Positions 33,524-45,649 of a stretch of 64,000 bases of DNA are shown here, piece after piece. Both the position numbers and the translations under genes were made by a program. Location: the NCBI GenBank assembly GCA_032622095.1, contig CP136065.1, positions 97,469,343 through 97,533,342 of the forward strand, written 5' to 3'. The notes below the pieces were generated by a model. It saw only the letters and a list, made by a program, of their open reading frames with translations. It searched no databases and was not told where the DNA came from. The DNA is from Siphonodentalium dalli (lineage: Eukaryota > Mollusca > Scaphopoda > Gadilida > Siphonodentaliidae). Position 1 is the first letter of the stretch. Every line of letters begins with the position of its first letter.

Positions 33524-33765
33524 TATAGCCCTTTGAGTGCCAGGTCCGATTTTTGTATCAACCCATATACCCCGTGCCAATGCATTCTCTTATATATGCG
33601 AGTCGACCATAGGTCGCCTCGCATATATAAGAGAATGCATTGGCTTAACAATTTTATTTTTTTTTATTTTTTTTACAATTTTAATATATTTTATTATATT
33701 CTTTAACAGACTTATTGTGTAGGTTTAGGGCCGATAATATCGGTCCCTGGCACTCAAAGGGTTAA
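33524..33765. mobile_element. TTAA element of the GTGCCA family carrying one hairpin
   Basis: The outer ends are ATAGCCCTTTGAGTGCCAGG and the complement of CCTGGCACTCAAAGGGTTAA. Next comes TCCGATTTTTGTATCAACCC, as in the 40-kb palindromes. At 33574-33645 sits a nearly perfect hairpin, TGCCAATGCATTCTCTTATA to the mirror-image arm, which is the unit of the paired-hairpin family. One TTAA family therefore carries a hairpin belonging to another. Confidence 0.7.
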
Positions 33766-34489
33766 AGACCAAAAACATCGTTTCGCAAAATACGATGATG
33801 ATTAAGATTATTGAACACGGCAATGCATGGGTAATTATGCGCAGTGAGATTATCACTCAGTAGAGAGAGAGTATAGTTGGGCGCTTCGGTCGAAAAGAAC
33901 GAGTGACCTTCACATTCACACTCCTCCTTCGCTTTGCACGATCTACCAGATTAAGTACAATGCGTACACAAATCTTCTATTTAATCGGCTATTTGAGTAT
34001 AGTTTTCCTATAGGCTTGATACGCGATGACAGTATCATACAACAAAAACTAATTGACTGAGTGTAAACTTGTGTCTTCAAATGAAGTTGTTGATACAGCT
34101 CGGAGAAATTTATACCTATTCGTTGTCAAGGTTTTGACATCACGACTATAAAGTTAGAACGTGCGCATAATTTGTTGACGTAGTACCCTAATTCTAATCG
34201 TACCTGCTCTCTATTAGTTTTGCGAAACCTCTTTCTTCGCTACACATTATGTACATGTATATACATATTATATCCGCACAGTATAAATGGGAGGAGGTTG
34301 TATACGTTCAATGCGAACCTATGCAAATATTTAAAGATTCTCCAACTGATTTGACACCAAGTTAATCAAAATTTCATGAGCCAATTTCTTTCTAACCAGG
34401 CAGCAAACACTGGAAATTACTTCAGCATCATGTTCAGAACACAAGTGTCACGATTGAATACTCACAGAAGCCCGTACGATTAACCCTTT
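33766..34489. other. Unassigned sequence
   Basis: No gene or repeat was recognised. Confidence 0.4.
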
Positions 34490-34739
34490 CTATACTAAAT
34501 ATTCATTGACGAGTAGTTCCCTTTAGGATATGTTCAGGTAATAATAAGTTCAACAAACGACCACATTATCTGAACATTTCCCACCAATGATTATGAAACA
34601 TTCTGCTCTAGTAAATTATCAGATGTATGTATGTAGTCTGTTTGTATTACATGAATACCGCTCCAAACGAATAGTATACCATCCCCGTCTATATTTTTAT
34701 AATTGGACGGAAAAATCCAGTCAGTTTAGAAAGCGTTAA
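34490..34739. mobile_element. TTAA-flanked MITE, CTATACTAAAT family, complete copy
   Basis: It starts TTAACCCTTTCTATACTAAA and ends with the complement of TTAACGCTTTCTAAACTGAC. The TTAA borders and CCC tip suggest mobilisation by a piggyBac-type transposase. The interior is non-coding and includes TTCATTGACGAGTAGTTCCC and GAACATTTCCCACCAATGA. Confidence 0.8.
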
Positions 34740-36385
34740 CACAGAATAATGATAATAGACCTGGCGCATGTACATGTAAGTACAGGACGCTTTTAATACA
34801 TATTTGGGACGAACCATGCACCCCTGTTTTACTACACCGCATTTTTACTTCAAATTGTTTCACCCAATACTTACAAGTTTCAAAGCACTGATAATTCGAT
34901 TAACGTCACTAATGTACGTCGCGTGTGGACTATATAACAACCTATGTATTGCGATTACGACAAGGTATAGGGTCGGCACTCTGCTCTATAACATGGATGT
35001 GCATGTACATCGCAAAATATTCTAAGTGAGCCAGATACATGCCTCAACTATGGACTTACTCCATAGAAAATGTCCCTTCCTGGACCCCACCGCTGTTGCA
35101 AAAGAGGCCGAACTTGCTTTTGCTTGACTTCTATAAATCTGAATGGTCCCCTTTACCTTCGGATGTTTCTGCCATTATATAGTTTGTATATGAAAAAGAA
35201 CGACCGTGAACAATTCTCGACGGAATATATATTTGTGTTTTATTTGTTGCGTCGTTGGATATCGATTCTCCAAAACCTCATTTTATTAAACAACCACCGG
35301 CATATGCCGTATAGTATAAAACGCTGAGGGAGACATATTAGTTTAATCGCATTCAATCTGCGAGAGACATTAATGTCAGTAGATCTGTATTATAGATTAC
35401 ATACTTACTGTTGATTATTGGTAGGAATCAACGTCGCTCATTTTATCATAAAAAATTACATACTGCGCAGTGGCTGTTTTTGCTCCCCATCCAGCATAGT
35501 AAAAATAAGTACAGTATAAGCCCAATTGGCACCATGCAGAACCAATAAATGATCATTGTAATTGAAGATTCTGAATATAATTCAAATCGGAAATCTTGTG
35601 CGTTGCAGTAATCGAAGATATATATGTACACGTAGCATGGAATCTATAGACCTGTTTGCACATGCGGATAATTGAAATGTCATCGAATCTCTTAGGTGCT
35701 GTCCACAGTCCATGAAACATTTAACTCGAAGCCCTTGATATTTCTGAGAGTTCGGCAAGCTGTTAGGATGTCCTCAAATCAGACCAAGCTATATAAAATC
35801 GGTCCCGATTTCCACACATTTCGGGGTTTTGCCCATAAACTCCCCGTCTAGTAATGACTGCGATGGTACGGATTTTTGAGCCTCGAAGAATGTGTCGAGT
35901 ACTACACTATATAAACATCAACAATGGTGTAGGTGACTTCTTGTAATTCACCAGACTAAGCAAATTGAGTAATATCGACCTCAAAATATGGAACATTCAG
36001 GCCCTCCATTGACCCCAAAATGCTAAGTTTTTTATCTTAGAAAATTTCATCGACACGATATACTGTACATTATGTGTGATGCTACAAGTACGTATTCCCG
36101 CCCGTTAACTATACCCGACCCGATCTCGGCGGTCGTTCTTATATGTAATTCAATTACTTTTGCATTGCTTTTTAATCAGTTTATCAAATATGTCCCGAGT
36201 GTCTTTCGTGAATAACGATGAGTCTCTTGCAAGTGGAAGTATAAAACAACACAATGATCCTATGAATTTTTGTGTTTTGTAAATGAGGTTTTATCACAAC
36301 ATTAACAACAGGAATTGTGAATCCATAGTGAGCGCTATCATTGCTATATTTCTTTATTAATTGTTAGAGTCTGTAATCTTTTTAA
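34740..36385. other. Unassigned sequence
   Basis: Only short open frames occur (85 codons at most, 35070-35327), with no domain. No repeat match was found within the window. Confidence 0.4.
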
Positions 36386-36660
36386 TTTTGAACCTACCAT
36401 ATTGAAAGTAATGGTAATGATAATGCATTACTTTTGAATGTAATTATAATGGTAATGAACTACTTCCCATATATAAGTAATGGCAACTGTAATGCATAAA
36501 ATGCCATGTAATGATAACGCATTACTTTTAAAAGTAATGAACCCATCCCTGTTTATGTCAAGGTCTGACTGACTCAACTATATACTCATAATTATACGTT
36601 ATAAGCATAAAGATCACAAGCACTCGGGGAGCGCGCATGGTATTTATTTCGCTTATAAAT
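36386..36660 (+). repeat. Diverged repeat, partner of 37765-37995
   Basis: ATTGAAAGTAATGGTAATGA, AATGCATTAC, then CCCATCC, ACTCAACTATATACTCATAA and GCATAAAG are matched in order at 37780-37995. The AGTAATGG-rich part is also internally repetitive. Confidence 0.5.
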
Positions 36661-37764
36661 AAGACGCCGTGCTTATAACATATATATTGCACCCAATCAG
36701 CCCGAGAAATTTACAATCAGTTATGAGTGTTCTCTTATCAATTAAATGTGTGGTCAGTCCAACAAACCTGGTCCGGTTACTACCAATCAATACTCCATAA
36801 TCTCCAATGATCGATTCATATGGACTATATTTATATATATGTGTGCCGAATCATGTAATATCAATTGACTTCTGTGTTAATCTTGGATTAATTAAAGAGC
36901 GCACTACTCTTCTCTTATTTTGTGCATTATTCCTACGTATCGGATTTATCCATTGCATACACTCGAAGCCGGATCTATAATATCACAAGCAGAACTTTCG
37001 ACCAATAAAAGTTATCCAAAGGGGTCCCCGGTCCGTTACCGAAGTTTATTTATTTTAAATATCTGTTAGTTGTCGCCTGTGCTGTAAAACGGTCTGTCGT
37101 TCATTGCATTTGTTCATGGTGTTGGTGGGGTGGGGGCTACCAAATGTGCCACTGTTCAGGACAGTAACTGCAGGATTTCGATGACAAAGCAAATGTCCAT
37201 GCAACTCGTCCGAATACCCTCAATCTGAAGTTGTATTATTGTGTACTCGGTATTTCAAACTGATGTGATTTAATTATTAACGTTTATATCTTTGACATGA
37301 TATCTCGCCCCTGTCTTCCGTGTCGCTACGTCCCTGCATACATTTACTTGTGAGAAAACATGGTATCACAGCCCATATTAGTAATGCTCACCACGTCGCA
37401 CAATTCATTTGTTTGAATGATTGGGAGTGCGTTATTGGTCATATGCATATGCCTATTGTAATGACGACAGACCGTTTGATAAAACAGGCGACGACTTAAA
37501 AATATTTACCATAAATAAAGGTCGGTCACCGGACCTCATTAGATGACTTCAATTGGTCGAGTGCTGATTGGCGTGTTATAATCGATCACATCGAAGCATT
37601 ATGCGACATATATGCCGATTTCGTCATCTCCGGTTTAAACCTGGTTTACGTAAACCTCTAGGTTTAAACCTCCGTTTGACAGCTAAATCCGTGGTTTAAA
37701 CCCGCGACCGAAGGTCTAAGTGATGCATTCGTCATCTCTGGTTTATCTATATTTCTCTCATTTT
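36661..37764. other. Unassigned sequence with GGTTTAAACC cluster
   Basis: GGTTTAAACC occurs at about 37632 and 37662, with GGTTTAAACCC at about 37692. CATTCGTCATCTCTGG at 37727 echoes TTTCGTCATCTCCGG at 37620. No gene was seen. Confidence 0.4.
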
Positions 37765-38640
37765 TAATTTTATACCTACTACATTGAAATAAATGGTAAT
37801 GATGCTGCATTACATTTGAAAGTCCATGCATCACTTCTCAATATTGGTAATGGCAATTCATTACTTTGCAAAGTAATAGCCCATCCATGGCAGTCATGGT
37901 CCGACTCAACTATTAACTCATAATTAATCATAACACAGCGAATCATTATACGGCATAAAGTTCTTTCCGCGCAACTACGTGTTATCTTGTTTCCCAAGCA
38001 TCGAGATGATACATGTGGGATGAAGAGTTATGGATAGAACTTTAAACCAGATGGCACCACGCATAACCCAGTCATGTCGGTGTCCGAGTGTAAGTTCCGA
38101 GGGCTAACAAGCAACGCATAAACACCACAGAGAGTGAAGCATTATATGGCGTACCCATCCCCGAGGCCCAACAATTATAGTTTGTTCTTGTTGAGGGGGT
38201 ACGTTTTATTGTTGCTCGTCGTAAACCATACACATCTGGATCGATATTTAAGCCAGATTGTACCACACCTGGCCCAGTTAATGCCAGGGTCCATCTTTAT
38301 TACCAACTCATGATCACCCTAACACAGCGAAGCATTATACGATATAGAAAACCCCAAGGCCGAACAATTATAAAAAAAATTCTTCTTTCTGCGCGAGCAC
38401 GTTGGGTTTTTTTTTTCGTTTTGTCATGAAGCGGAGTCGATTTTTATAGAGAGAAAGCCGACAGCCCTGTGTAGATATTTAAGCCAGATGATACAACGCC
38501 TGGCCCAGTTCATGTCAGGGGCCGACTCTATTATCAACTCATAATCAACCCTAACACAACGAAGCATTATACGACATAGAGTCCCCGAGGCTCAACAATT
38601 ATACAGTTTGTTCTTTCTGCGCCAGTAACTAAAGATCAAT
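37765..38640 (+). repeat. Diverged tandem repeats of roughly 195-230 bp
   Basis: The phrase AGCATTATACG recurs near 37943, 38135, 38328 and 38560. Each is preceded by ACTCATAAT-type and CCTAACACAGCGA-type words and followed by CCCGAGGCCCAACAATTATA. Two units also share GATATTTAAGCCAGAT and CCTGGCCCAGTT. About four units are present, strongly diverged. Confidence 0.6.
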
Positions 38641-38989
38641 ATCCACAACAAGAAAGCAGGCTAGCCAGTAGCACGAGAATACCAAATTGACTTGACACCG
38701 GGCAAGTCGATTGGTAACATGAGCGCAGTCTATCGATATTCTGACCAGTGGTCAAGATTCCCACATGGACCGTAGTCGCAGTTTGCTAGCCACGAAGTGC
38801 GTGCCCAACGAACGTTTGTATGGTGATGTCTAATGGTTGTTGGTGTGAACTATATATCGGCAATCTTATTAGCATACATTGTATTCCAGCCAATTTTATC
38901 GAAATTACGAATAGATATGGGTTATGTTCAGCAAATATTTTCAAAGCAAGTATATTTCTCTTATGTTATATGTGTTAACCATGGGTTTA
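38641..38989. other. Unassigned sequence
   Basis: Nothing recognisable was seen. Confidence 0.4.
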
Positions 38990-39700
38990 TAGATGATGTT
39001 AGATGTAACTAATAACATAGTTATACTCCCATTCCATGGACAAAAGATTGCTGTAGATCTTAAAACTGAGACCGAATTTCAAAATTCGCGGCAAATAAAG
39101 ATATGACATAAACAGAAACAGAATTTGTTTCGAATTCATACCAGTGTTCGATATTATACACATATTATTAACTACCTTGACATGGAATAACCAGATTTAT
39201 TTTCCCGAGGTGGTGTCTTTTGAACAGCAAGCAGGACTATTTCGCAGAGACCGAGGCTGTTTGTTGTTCAGAATACACCATCGGGGGATAGCTCTCGCTA
39301 TTCCACACCAAGGCAGTCAATGTGTATTTTATTATATAAGAGACAATGCTCGCCTCCCGCCAACAGTGACGTTGACCAGCAGGCGGATATAATAGTTCGA
39401 AGACTATAGCCCGGACGATAGTTCGGATGCCGGGAAATGATCAAAACTACTGTGACACGTGATCGCGCTTCGTCCAATCAAAAGGCAGTATGACCCTCTA
39501 TAAACTCTATGTATATAATGAAATAGAATACATAACCCATGTCTTGTCGTTGACTATGCAAACAATAGTGGTCCTCGATGAGGAATAGTCAATTTGCTTG
39601 CGGCTCGTGGACTATTCATCCACTCAAGTCCTCTTTTTGGCATAGTCATTCCCAAGCCATGCAGTGTCTATATTATAGTATATTATACTATTAAACTGTA
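38990..39700 (+). repeat. Dispersed repeat, long copy (partner 45650-45945)
   Basis: GTAACTAATAACATAGTT, ACCAGTGTTCGATAT, GTCTTGTCGTTGACTATGC, CCAAGCCATGCAGTGTCTAT and other words occur in the same order at 45660-45925, where an interior segment is missing. The family and ends are unknown. The stretch around 39156-39500 is present only here. Confidence 0.55.
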
Positions 39701-39976
39701 CATGTATATTATATTTTGGGTATATATGTGTGGCAGTGGCTATGATGAGTTGTTGCTCTTCGTGTACGTTGCGTTATAATTCACCCGAGTTAATATAACT
39801 TCTGCATTATAGATATGAATGTTTGTTTCTTTTTTATCCCTTAATACACAAAAGGACAAAGTCGTCATAAAATGAATGGTATTGCTGCCGCGATCTATCT
39901 TGCTATTACGCATCAATTTATTCACAAACGAATGAATAAGCCAGGCCTCATCCGATAATGATAACACATTATTTGT
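39701..39976. other. Unassigned sequence
   Basis: Nothing recognisable was seen. It ends at the tandem duplication. Confidence 0.4.
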
Positions 39977-40156
39977 ATACATATGTACACTCACGCCTGG
40001 TGGGAGTTAATCTTGCAGTCTAGCTGGCAGTTTTGTATGACTATGTTGGAGCACCCACTATATGGTATAACAATTTAATACCAGGTCAAAATAACGCCCT
40101 TATCCCTGCCATTTGGGTGTGTATTGGCTGTGTAAAAACGTGGTTTATCTACGGTG

Positions 40157-40371
40157 TTAACCCCTTCAGTGCCATGTCCGATTTTTGTATCAACCCATAT
40201 TTCCTTGATCATTTTTCAAATTTATTGATTATAATAATGTGATACATTGATGGAAAGAGCTCTTAGAGCTCTTTACATCAATGTATCACATTATTATAAT
40301 CAATAAATTTGAAAAATGATCAAGGAAATATGGGTTGATACAAAAAACGGACTTGGCACTGAAAAAGTTAA
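40157..40371. mobile_element. 215-bp palindromic TTAA element, copy 1
   Basis: The arms from TTAACCCCTTCAGTGCCATG to GGAAAGAGCTCT are followed by their near-perfect complement ending CTTGGCACTGAAAAAGTTAA. The centre is AGAGCTCTTAGAGCTCT. TTAA borders and CCCC tips are piggyBac-like. It is non-coding. Confidence 0.8.
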
Positions 40372-41233
40372 TAGAGACATTTTGTTATATATATCTAACA
40401 AAAACATATATACACTGATACCACTCAGTGTCATACTTACACTGAATTTGCCACGTTAAAATGTTTCCTTTGATGATGGTATCCATCCAGGATCTACAAA
40501 ACGTTTACAAAAGTACCAATCTATATATAGCCGCGACTTCTATCACGAGACAACTAAACAGATGGCGGAAATTTGTGGAATATTTATATAATTTCTCGTT
40601 AGTCAAAATGGGCTTAGAATTAGAAACGCCGATTTCTTATTGAATCGAAGCAGACGACATATCTAAGAATATATGTCCCTGTATCATTATATACATGTGT
40701 GTATTCATTCACATGGGTGCCCCCAATCCATATACACTGTTTCTACTGTTTAACATTTGAGGTCCGCGTGGACTTTCCAAGCTAAACCACTTCTTAGAAA
40801 TGGTGGGGGAGGGTGGAGGTAGTTGGATGGGTGTGGCAATTCGAGTATGTATGTGCAGGGACAGTGATATGTATTAACTGTTTATACCATGGGAGAGCAT
40901 ATCATGTAGCTATAATTTTATAGATACGTATGCCTCCGTGGGCATTCATCATTTTCGCTAAGAAACCAAAATTACCCCCTTTTACCCCATACTTAGCATA
41001 ATTGCAATTAAAGGATGCTGGCTGGACTGCGTTTTGGCCTGTCATGTGACCGGATACATATGTACACTCACGCCTGGTGGGAGTTAATCTTGCAGTCTAG
41101 CTGGCAGTTTTGTATGACTATGTTGGAGCACCCACTATATGGTATAACAATTTAATATCAGGTCAAAATAACGCCCTTATCCCTGCCATTTGGGTGTGTA
41201 TTGGCTGTGTAAAAACGTGGTTTATCTACGGTG

Positions 41234-41448
41234 TTAACCCCTTCAGTGCCATGTCCGATTTTTGTATCAACCCATATTTCCTTGATCATTTTTCAAATTT
41301 ATTGATTATAATAATGTGATACATTGATGGAAAGAGCTCTTAGAGCTCTTTACATCAATGTATCACATTATTATAATCAATAAATTTGAAAAATGATCAA
41401 GGAAATATGGGTTGATACAAAAAACGGACTTGGCACTGAAAAAGTTAA
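41234..41448. mobile_element. 215-bp palindromic TTAA element, copy 2
   Basis: Identical in structure to 40157-40371 and at exactly +1,077, so it was copied with the tandem duplication and not by a second insertion. Confidence 0.8.
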
Positions 41449-42130
41449 TAGAGACATTTTGTTATATATATCTAACAAAAACATATATACACTGATACCA
41501 CTCAGTGTCATACTTACACTGAATTTGCCACGTTAAAATGTTTCCTTTGATGATGGTATCCATCCAGGATCTACAAAACGTTTACAAAAGTACCAATCTA
41601 TATATAGCCGCGACTTATATCACGAGACAACTAAACAGATGGCGGAAATTTGTGGAATATTTATATAATTTCTCGTTAGTCAAAATGGGCTTAGAATTAG
41701 AAACGCCGATTTATTATTGAATCGAAGCAGACGACATATCTAAGAATATATGTCCCTGTATCATTATATACATGTGTGTATTCATTCACATGGGTGCCCC
41801 CAATCCATATACACTGTTTCTACTGTTTAACATTTGAGGTCCGCGTGGACTTTCCAAGCTAAACCACTTATTAGAAATGGTGGGGGAGGGTGGAGGTAGT
41901 TGGATGGGTGTGGCAATTCGAGTATGTATGTGCAGGGACAGTGATATGTATTAACTGTTTATACCATGGGAGAGCATATCATGTAGCTATAATTTTATAG
42001 ATACGTATGCCTCCGTGGGCATTCATCATTTTCGCTAAGAAACCAAAATTACCCCTTTTACCCCATACTTAGCATAATTGCAATTATAGGATGCTGGCTG
42101 GACTGCCTTTTTGGCCTGTCATGTGACCGG

Positions 42131-42947
42131 ATACCATTGGGGACCATGATGGAAACAAATGGTCATTATACTGTTTTTTATGCTATCCCATGCAGATGAT
42201 TTTGGTCCCCTGGTGGTGTCGGACAATCTCTTTAGAAAGCTAATTTATTAGTAAAACCTCTGATATTTATAATTACAGATAAATTTCCATATATACATGT
42301 ATTTTTACATGCAACTCAACTTTACTATACTGCACATTATTCATGACATATGTTAGTTTTTCCAAAAGCTATCTCGTGTACTTGGCATTTTATTTGTATT
42401 GTTGTATGTTACTTGTTATGGCTAACCATTAAAAACGTATCTCATCTTATCTTAATATGACGCCACGACGTCATTGTGCTGGTTTTTGGAGATCAACGTT
42501 TCAGAAGGCATATTATGGGTACCCTGATAAACGGAAGTTCCGAATTTGAACAATTCGGCCATTATTACATGCTGAGTAGCATATAGTCTTGCGTGCGCCA
42601 CCCCCCCCCCCCCCCCGATTATTATAGAAATTCTTCGGCATGCAGGGTACATAATCAATATGTGGGTCTGAAGTTTACTGGGACTCGTTATAGCGATGTC
42701 ATTATTTTATCAAAGTTGTGCGATTCTGCCCCTGGCTTAAAATCTTAAAATTCCAAAATCGTGTCAGCTTATTTCCCCACGTATTCGTCCACATAACAAT
42801 CAAAATCTTCGACTCAATGCAACATAGGACATACACCCCTCCTATATTTTACTCTCAACCGTAGACATTCATCTTCAATTTCGACCCTCCCCCCCCCCTC
42901 TCAAGTCGGTACTACACTCCAATTCGGTTTCTGAGTCCAATGATAAA
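42131..42947. other. Unassigned sequence
   Basis: A 17-C run at 42600-42616 and a C-rich stretch at about 42888-42898 were noted. No gene was seen. Confidence 0.4.
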
Positions 42948-43032
42948 ACCATACTATATATACACCATATATGTTAAAACCATACTATATACACCATATA
43001 TGTTAAAACCATAGTATATACACCATATATGT
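42948..43032 (+). repeat. Short tandem repeat, about 33 bp x 2.5
   Basis: ACCATACTATATATACACCA then TATATGTTAAA is repeated, with the third unit ACCATAGTATATACACC diverging after ATATGTG. Confidence 0.7.
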
Positions 43033-43062
43033 GCTGAATATTTATAAAGGAGAGGGCTTTCC

Positions 43063-43158
43063 GAAGAATGGCAACAAGCCATATTGCCGACTAAATCCTG
43101 AAACATTATCCATAATTCTGCTGTGGTTAAGGACTCGATTATTTAGGGCATTACTGTA
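43063..43158 (-). mobile_element. Tc1/mariner-like MITE end, fragment
   Basis: CCATAATTCTGCTGTGGTTA, then GGACTCGATTATTTAGGG and CATTACTG followed by TA, match one arm of the palindromic element at 61068-61200. The same sequence appears inverted at 46026-46115, including GGCAACAAGCCATATTGCCG. Only one terminus is present. Confidence 0.55.
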
Positions 43159-43488
43159 GCTGTCGTATGTCGTTGTTGCTGCGACTCTCATTTGCACACG
43201 CTCAATACTTCTTGTTCAAAAGACTGGTTCCTGGTTCAAAACTGCAAAAATCTGAAAACGTAGTAATCTGATACATCGAGCCATTACTTGCTATTTGTAA
43301 AATCATAATGTATTCATTTAAACGGGGTTCAAATATAATATGTTCAATCCAAAGACCATTGCTCTGCATGAAGCGACCTCTGCCCAAAGGGACTTGAGTC
43401 GGTATGTCGATAGATACCAACACAATGTCAAACAGCTAAGGTACAAATTGGGAGTTTCTATACAGACTATCGAACACCCACGTATGTG

Positions 43489-43602
43489 TTCTAACATTGA
43501 TTGGGCGGAGTTATGACCTTGGTGTTATACAGTATCCGTGCTGGGTTCTAACATTGATTGGGCGGAGTTATGACCTTGGTGTTACACATTATCCGTGCTG
43601 GG
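43489..43602 (+). repeat. 57-bp tandem duplication
   Basis: TTCTAACATTGATTGGGCGG followed by AGTTATGACCTTGGTGTTA and ATCCGTGCTGGG is present twice with three differences. Confidence 0.85.
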
Positions 43603-43658
43603 TATAATGAAGATTATCACCCGACTGTGAGTGTCTGCCAAAATGTACCGAAAATGTG

Positions 43659-43910
43659 TTAACCCTTCTCTACTAATTGGATTATCCCACTCAGTCATAA
43701 AAGTATACATTGGAAGGGTCTATTATTCATCTTGAGATGTGTTCAGGTAATAACAGCAGACGACAGACAGAAATTACAATCAAAATGATTCATAGCCATT
43801 GGTGGGAAATGTTCAGATAATAAGTTCAACACGAATGAACGTATTATCTGAACATTTCTCAATGGAACTACTCATCAATGAGTATTCGATCTATATATAT
43901 AAAGGGTTAA
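43659..43910. mobile_element. TTAA-flanked MITE, CTATACTAAAT family
   Basis: Borders are TTAACCCTTCTCTACTAATT and the complement of ATATATATAAAGGGTTAA. The inner words GGATTATCCCACTCAGTCAT, GCAGACGACAGACAGA, GGTGGGAAATGTTCAGATAA and ACTACTCATCAATGAGTATT place it in the family, reversed relative to 34490-34739. Confidence 0.75.
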
Positions 43911-44156
43911 ACCTGTTTTACTATATACTCATTGACGAGTAGTTCCTTGTGAAATATTCAAATTATGAGTTCAACGGACGGGCATTGGCCGTTGCTGAAT
44001 TTCCTATCTGATAATTTCAAACAATGAATATGAATCCGCCTGCATGGACTTGTATTATTTATTTGTCTATCTGTCGTCTTCCTATATCTCACGAACATCA
44101 CTCCAGATTAATACTAGACCATACACTTTCATAAATGAATGGTAAATACTTGATTA
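43907..44156. mobile_element. Second TTAA-family MITE, head to tail with the previous one
   Basis: It shares the TTAA at 43907 with the preceding element, then reads ACTATATACTCATTGACGAG, TAGTTCCTTGTGAAATATTC, GATAATTTCAAACAATGAAT. Its right end (about 44150) lacks a clear GGGTTAA. The junction suggests insertion of one element into the TTAA of the other. Confidence 0.6.
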
Positions 44157-44186
44157 ACTCGACTATATTAACTGAAAATACACCAA

Positions 44187-45005
44187 CCATGCTATATGCC
44201 ATGCCCCTGTCAGATTCGTCCAACCATGCTGTATTCAATGCCTCTGTCAGATTCGTCCAACCATGTTGTATTCAATGATTCTGTCAGATTCGTCCAACCA
44301 TGCTATATTCCATTCCCCTGTCAGATTCGTCCTACCATGCTGTATTCAATGCCTCTGTCAGATTCGTCCAACCATGCTGTATTCAATGCCTCTGTCAGAT
44401 TCGTCCAATCATGCTGTATTCAATGCCTCTGTCAGATTCGTCCAACCATACTGTATTCAATTCCTCTGTCAGATTCGTCCAACCATGCTGTATTCAATGC
44501 CCCTGTCGGATTCGTCCAACCATGCTGTATTCAATGCCCCTGTCAGGTTCGTCCAACCATGCTGTATTCAATGCCCCTTTCAGATTCGTCCAATCATGCT
44601 GTATTCAATGCCCCTGTCAGATTCGTCCAACCATGCTGTATTCAATGCCCCTGTCAGATTCGTCCGACGAGGCTCTATTCAATGCCCCTGTCAGATTCGT
44701 CCAACTATGCTGTATTCAATGCCCCTGTCAGATTCGTCCAACCATGCTGTATTCAATGCTCCTATCATATTCGTCCAACCATGCTGTATTCAATGCCCCT
44801 TTCAGATTCGTCCAACCATGCTGTATTCAATGCCCCTGTCAGATTCGTCCAACCATGCTGTATTCAATGCCCCTGTCAGATTCGTCCAACCATGCTGTAT
44901 TCAATGCCGCTGTCAAATTCGTCCAACTATGCATACTGTATTCAATGCCCCTGTCAGATTCGCCCAACCATGCATACTGTATTCAATGCCTCTGTCAGAT
45001 TCGTT
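44187..45005 (+). repeat. 37-bp minisatellite, about 22 units
   Basis: The unit GCTGTATTCAATGCCCCTGT then CAGATTCGTCCAACCAT is repeated with scattered substitutions. Two late units have a 4-bp insertion (ATGCATACTG). The unit lacks stop codons in all three frames and 37 is not a multiple of three. So every plus frame cycles through all three unit phases and stays open (frames of 280, 259 and 294 codons overlap completely). There is no signal peptide, domain or codon bias, so coding is not supported. Confidence 0.9.
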
Positions 45006-45649
45006 TTATCGTCCCTATCTTATTTCATTTTTATCTGAATAACATAACAAATATTTACAATACTACACACTTCAGAGATTATTTTCCCAGAATCAGTCCA
45101 CACTATTTGATTCTAGTTGTCAGAAATAATAAAATACTCCATTGGTCATTGTGTATACATACTATCAATGCAATAAGATGTTAGAATGCTAAATTATATA
45201 CATATATTTTACCTTATGTGACTTGTTTGCGTTATGATTTGCTGCACACTGCTATACTATGTTCCGATAGAATTTACTCACCTATACTCTTGATTAATTT
45301 TTTTCAATATAAGTAACACACTCATTTCACGCATTACGATTGAAGCAGTGAACACATGGCCAATCTGAAAAAACCTTGTGTATTGCTTGTGGAAACACCG
45401 GTACATGTATATCATTCGACTTTTTAATGGATTTAATGATCTTACAAGTGTCCAATCATAGCTATCCAATGTATTTAAATAATCTGTCCGTTTATTTTGG
45501 CAATCGGACAGTCATAATTGTTTTAGCAAACGGTACCGGGAATAACTTCCTTTTCCGTTTCCATAGAAGATAAACAATTTAGCTTCTCATATATTTCCGG
45601 AAAAAAAAAAATTTTAACGACAAATTTATAGAAATAAATACAAGAATCA
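45006..45649. other. Unassigned sequence
   Basis: Nothing recognisable was seen. An A-run lies at about 45600-45612. Confidence 0.4.

Larger units (their letters stand above)
39977..42130 (+). repeat. 1,077-bp tandem duplication (two copies)
   Basis: 39977-41053 and 41054-42130 are almost identical. The few differences include ACCAGG/ATCAGG, GACTTCTAT/GACTTATAT, TTTCTTATTG/TTTATTATTG and a C-run length change. The duplication is therefore recent, or homogenised. Each copy has the same 69-codon and 60-codon open frames, which show no domain. The junction sequence GTGACCGGATAC recurs at the outer right edge. Confidence 0.9.

Noticed and set aside
44196-45184. Three overlapping plus-strand frames of 280, 259 and 294 codons as protein genes
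   Set aside because: They are the same 37-bp minisatellite read in three phases. Open length follows from the repeat arithmetic, and no domain, signal or codon preference is visible.
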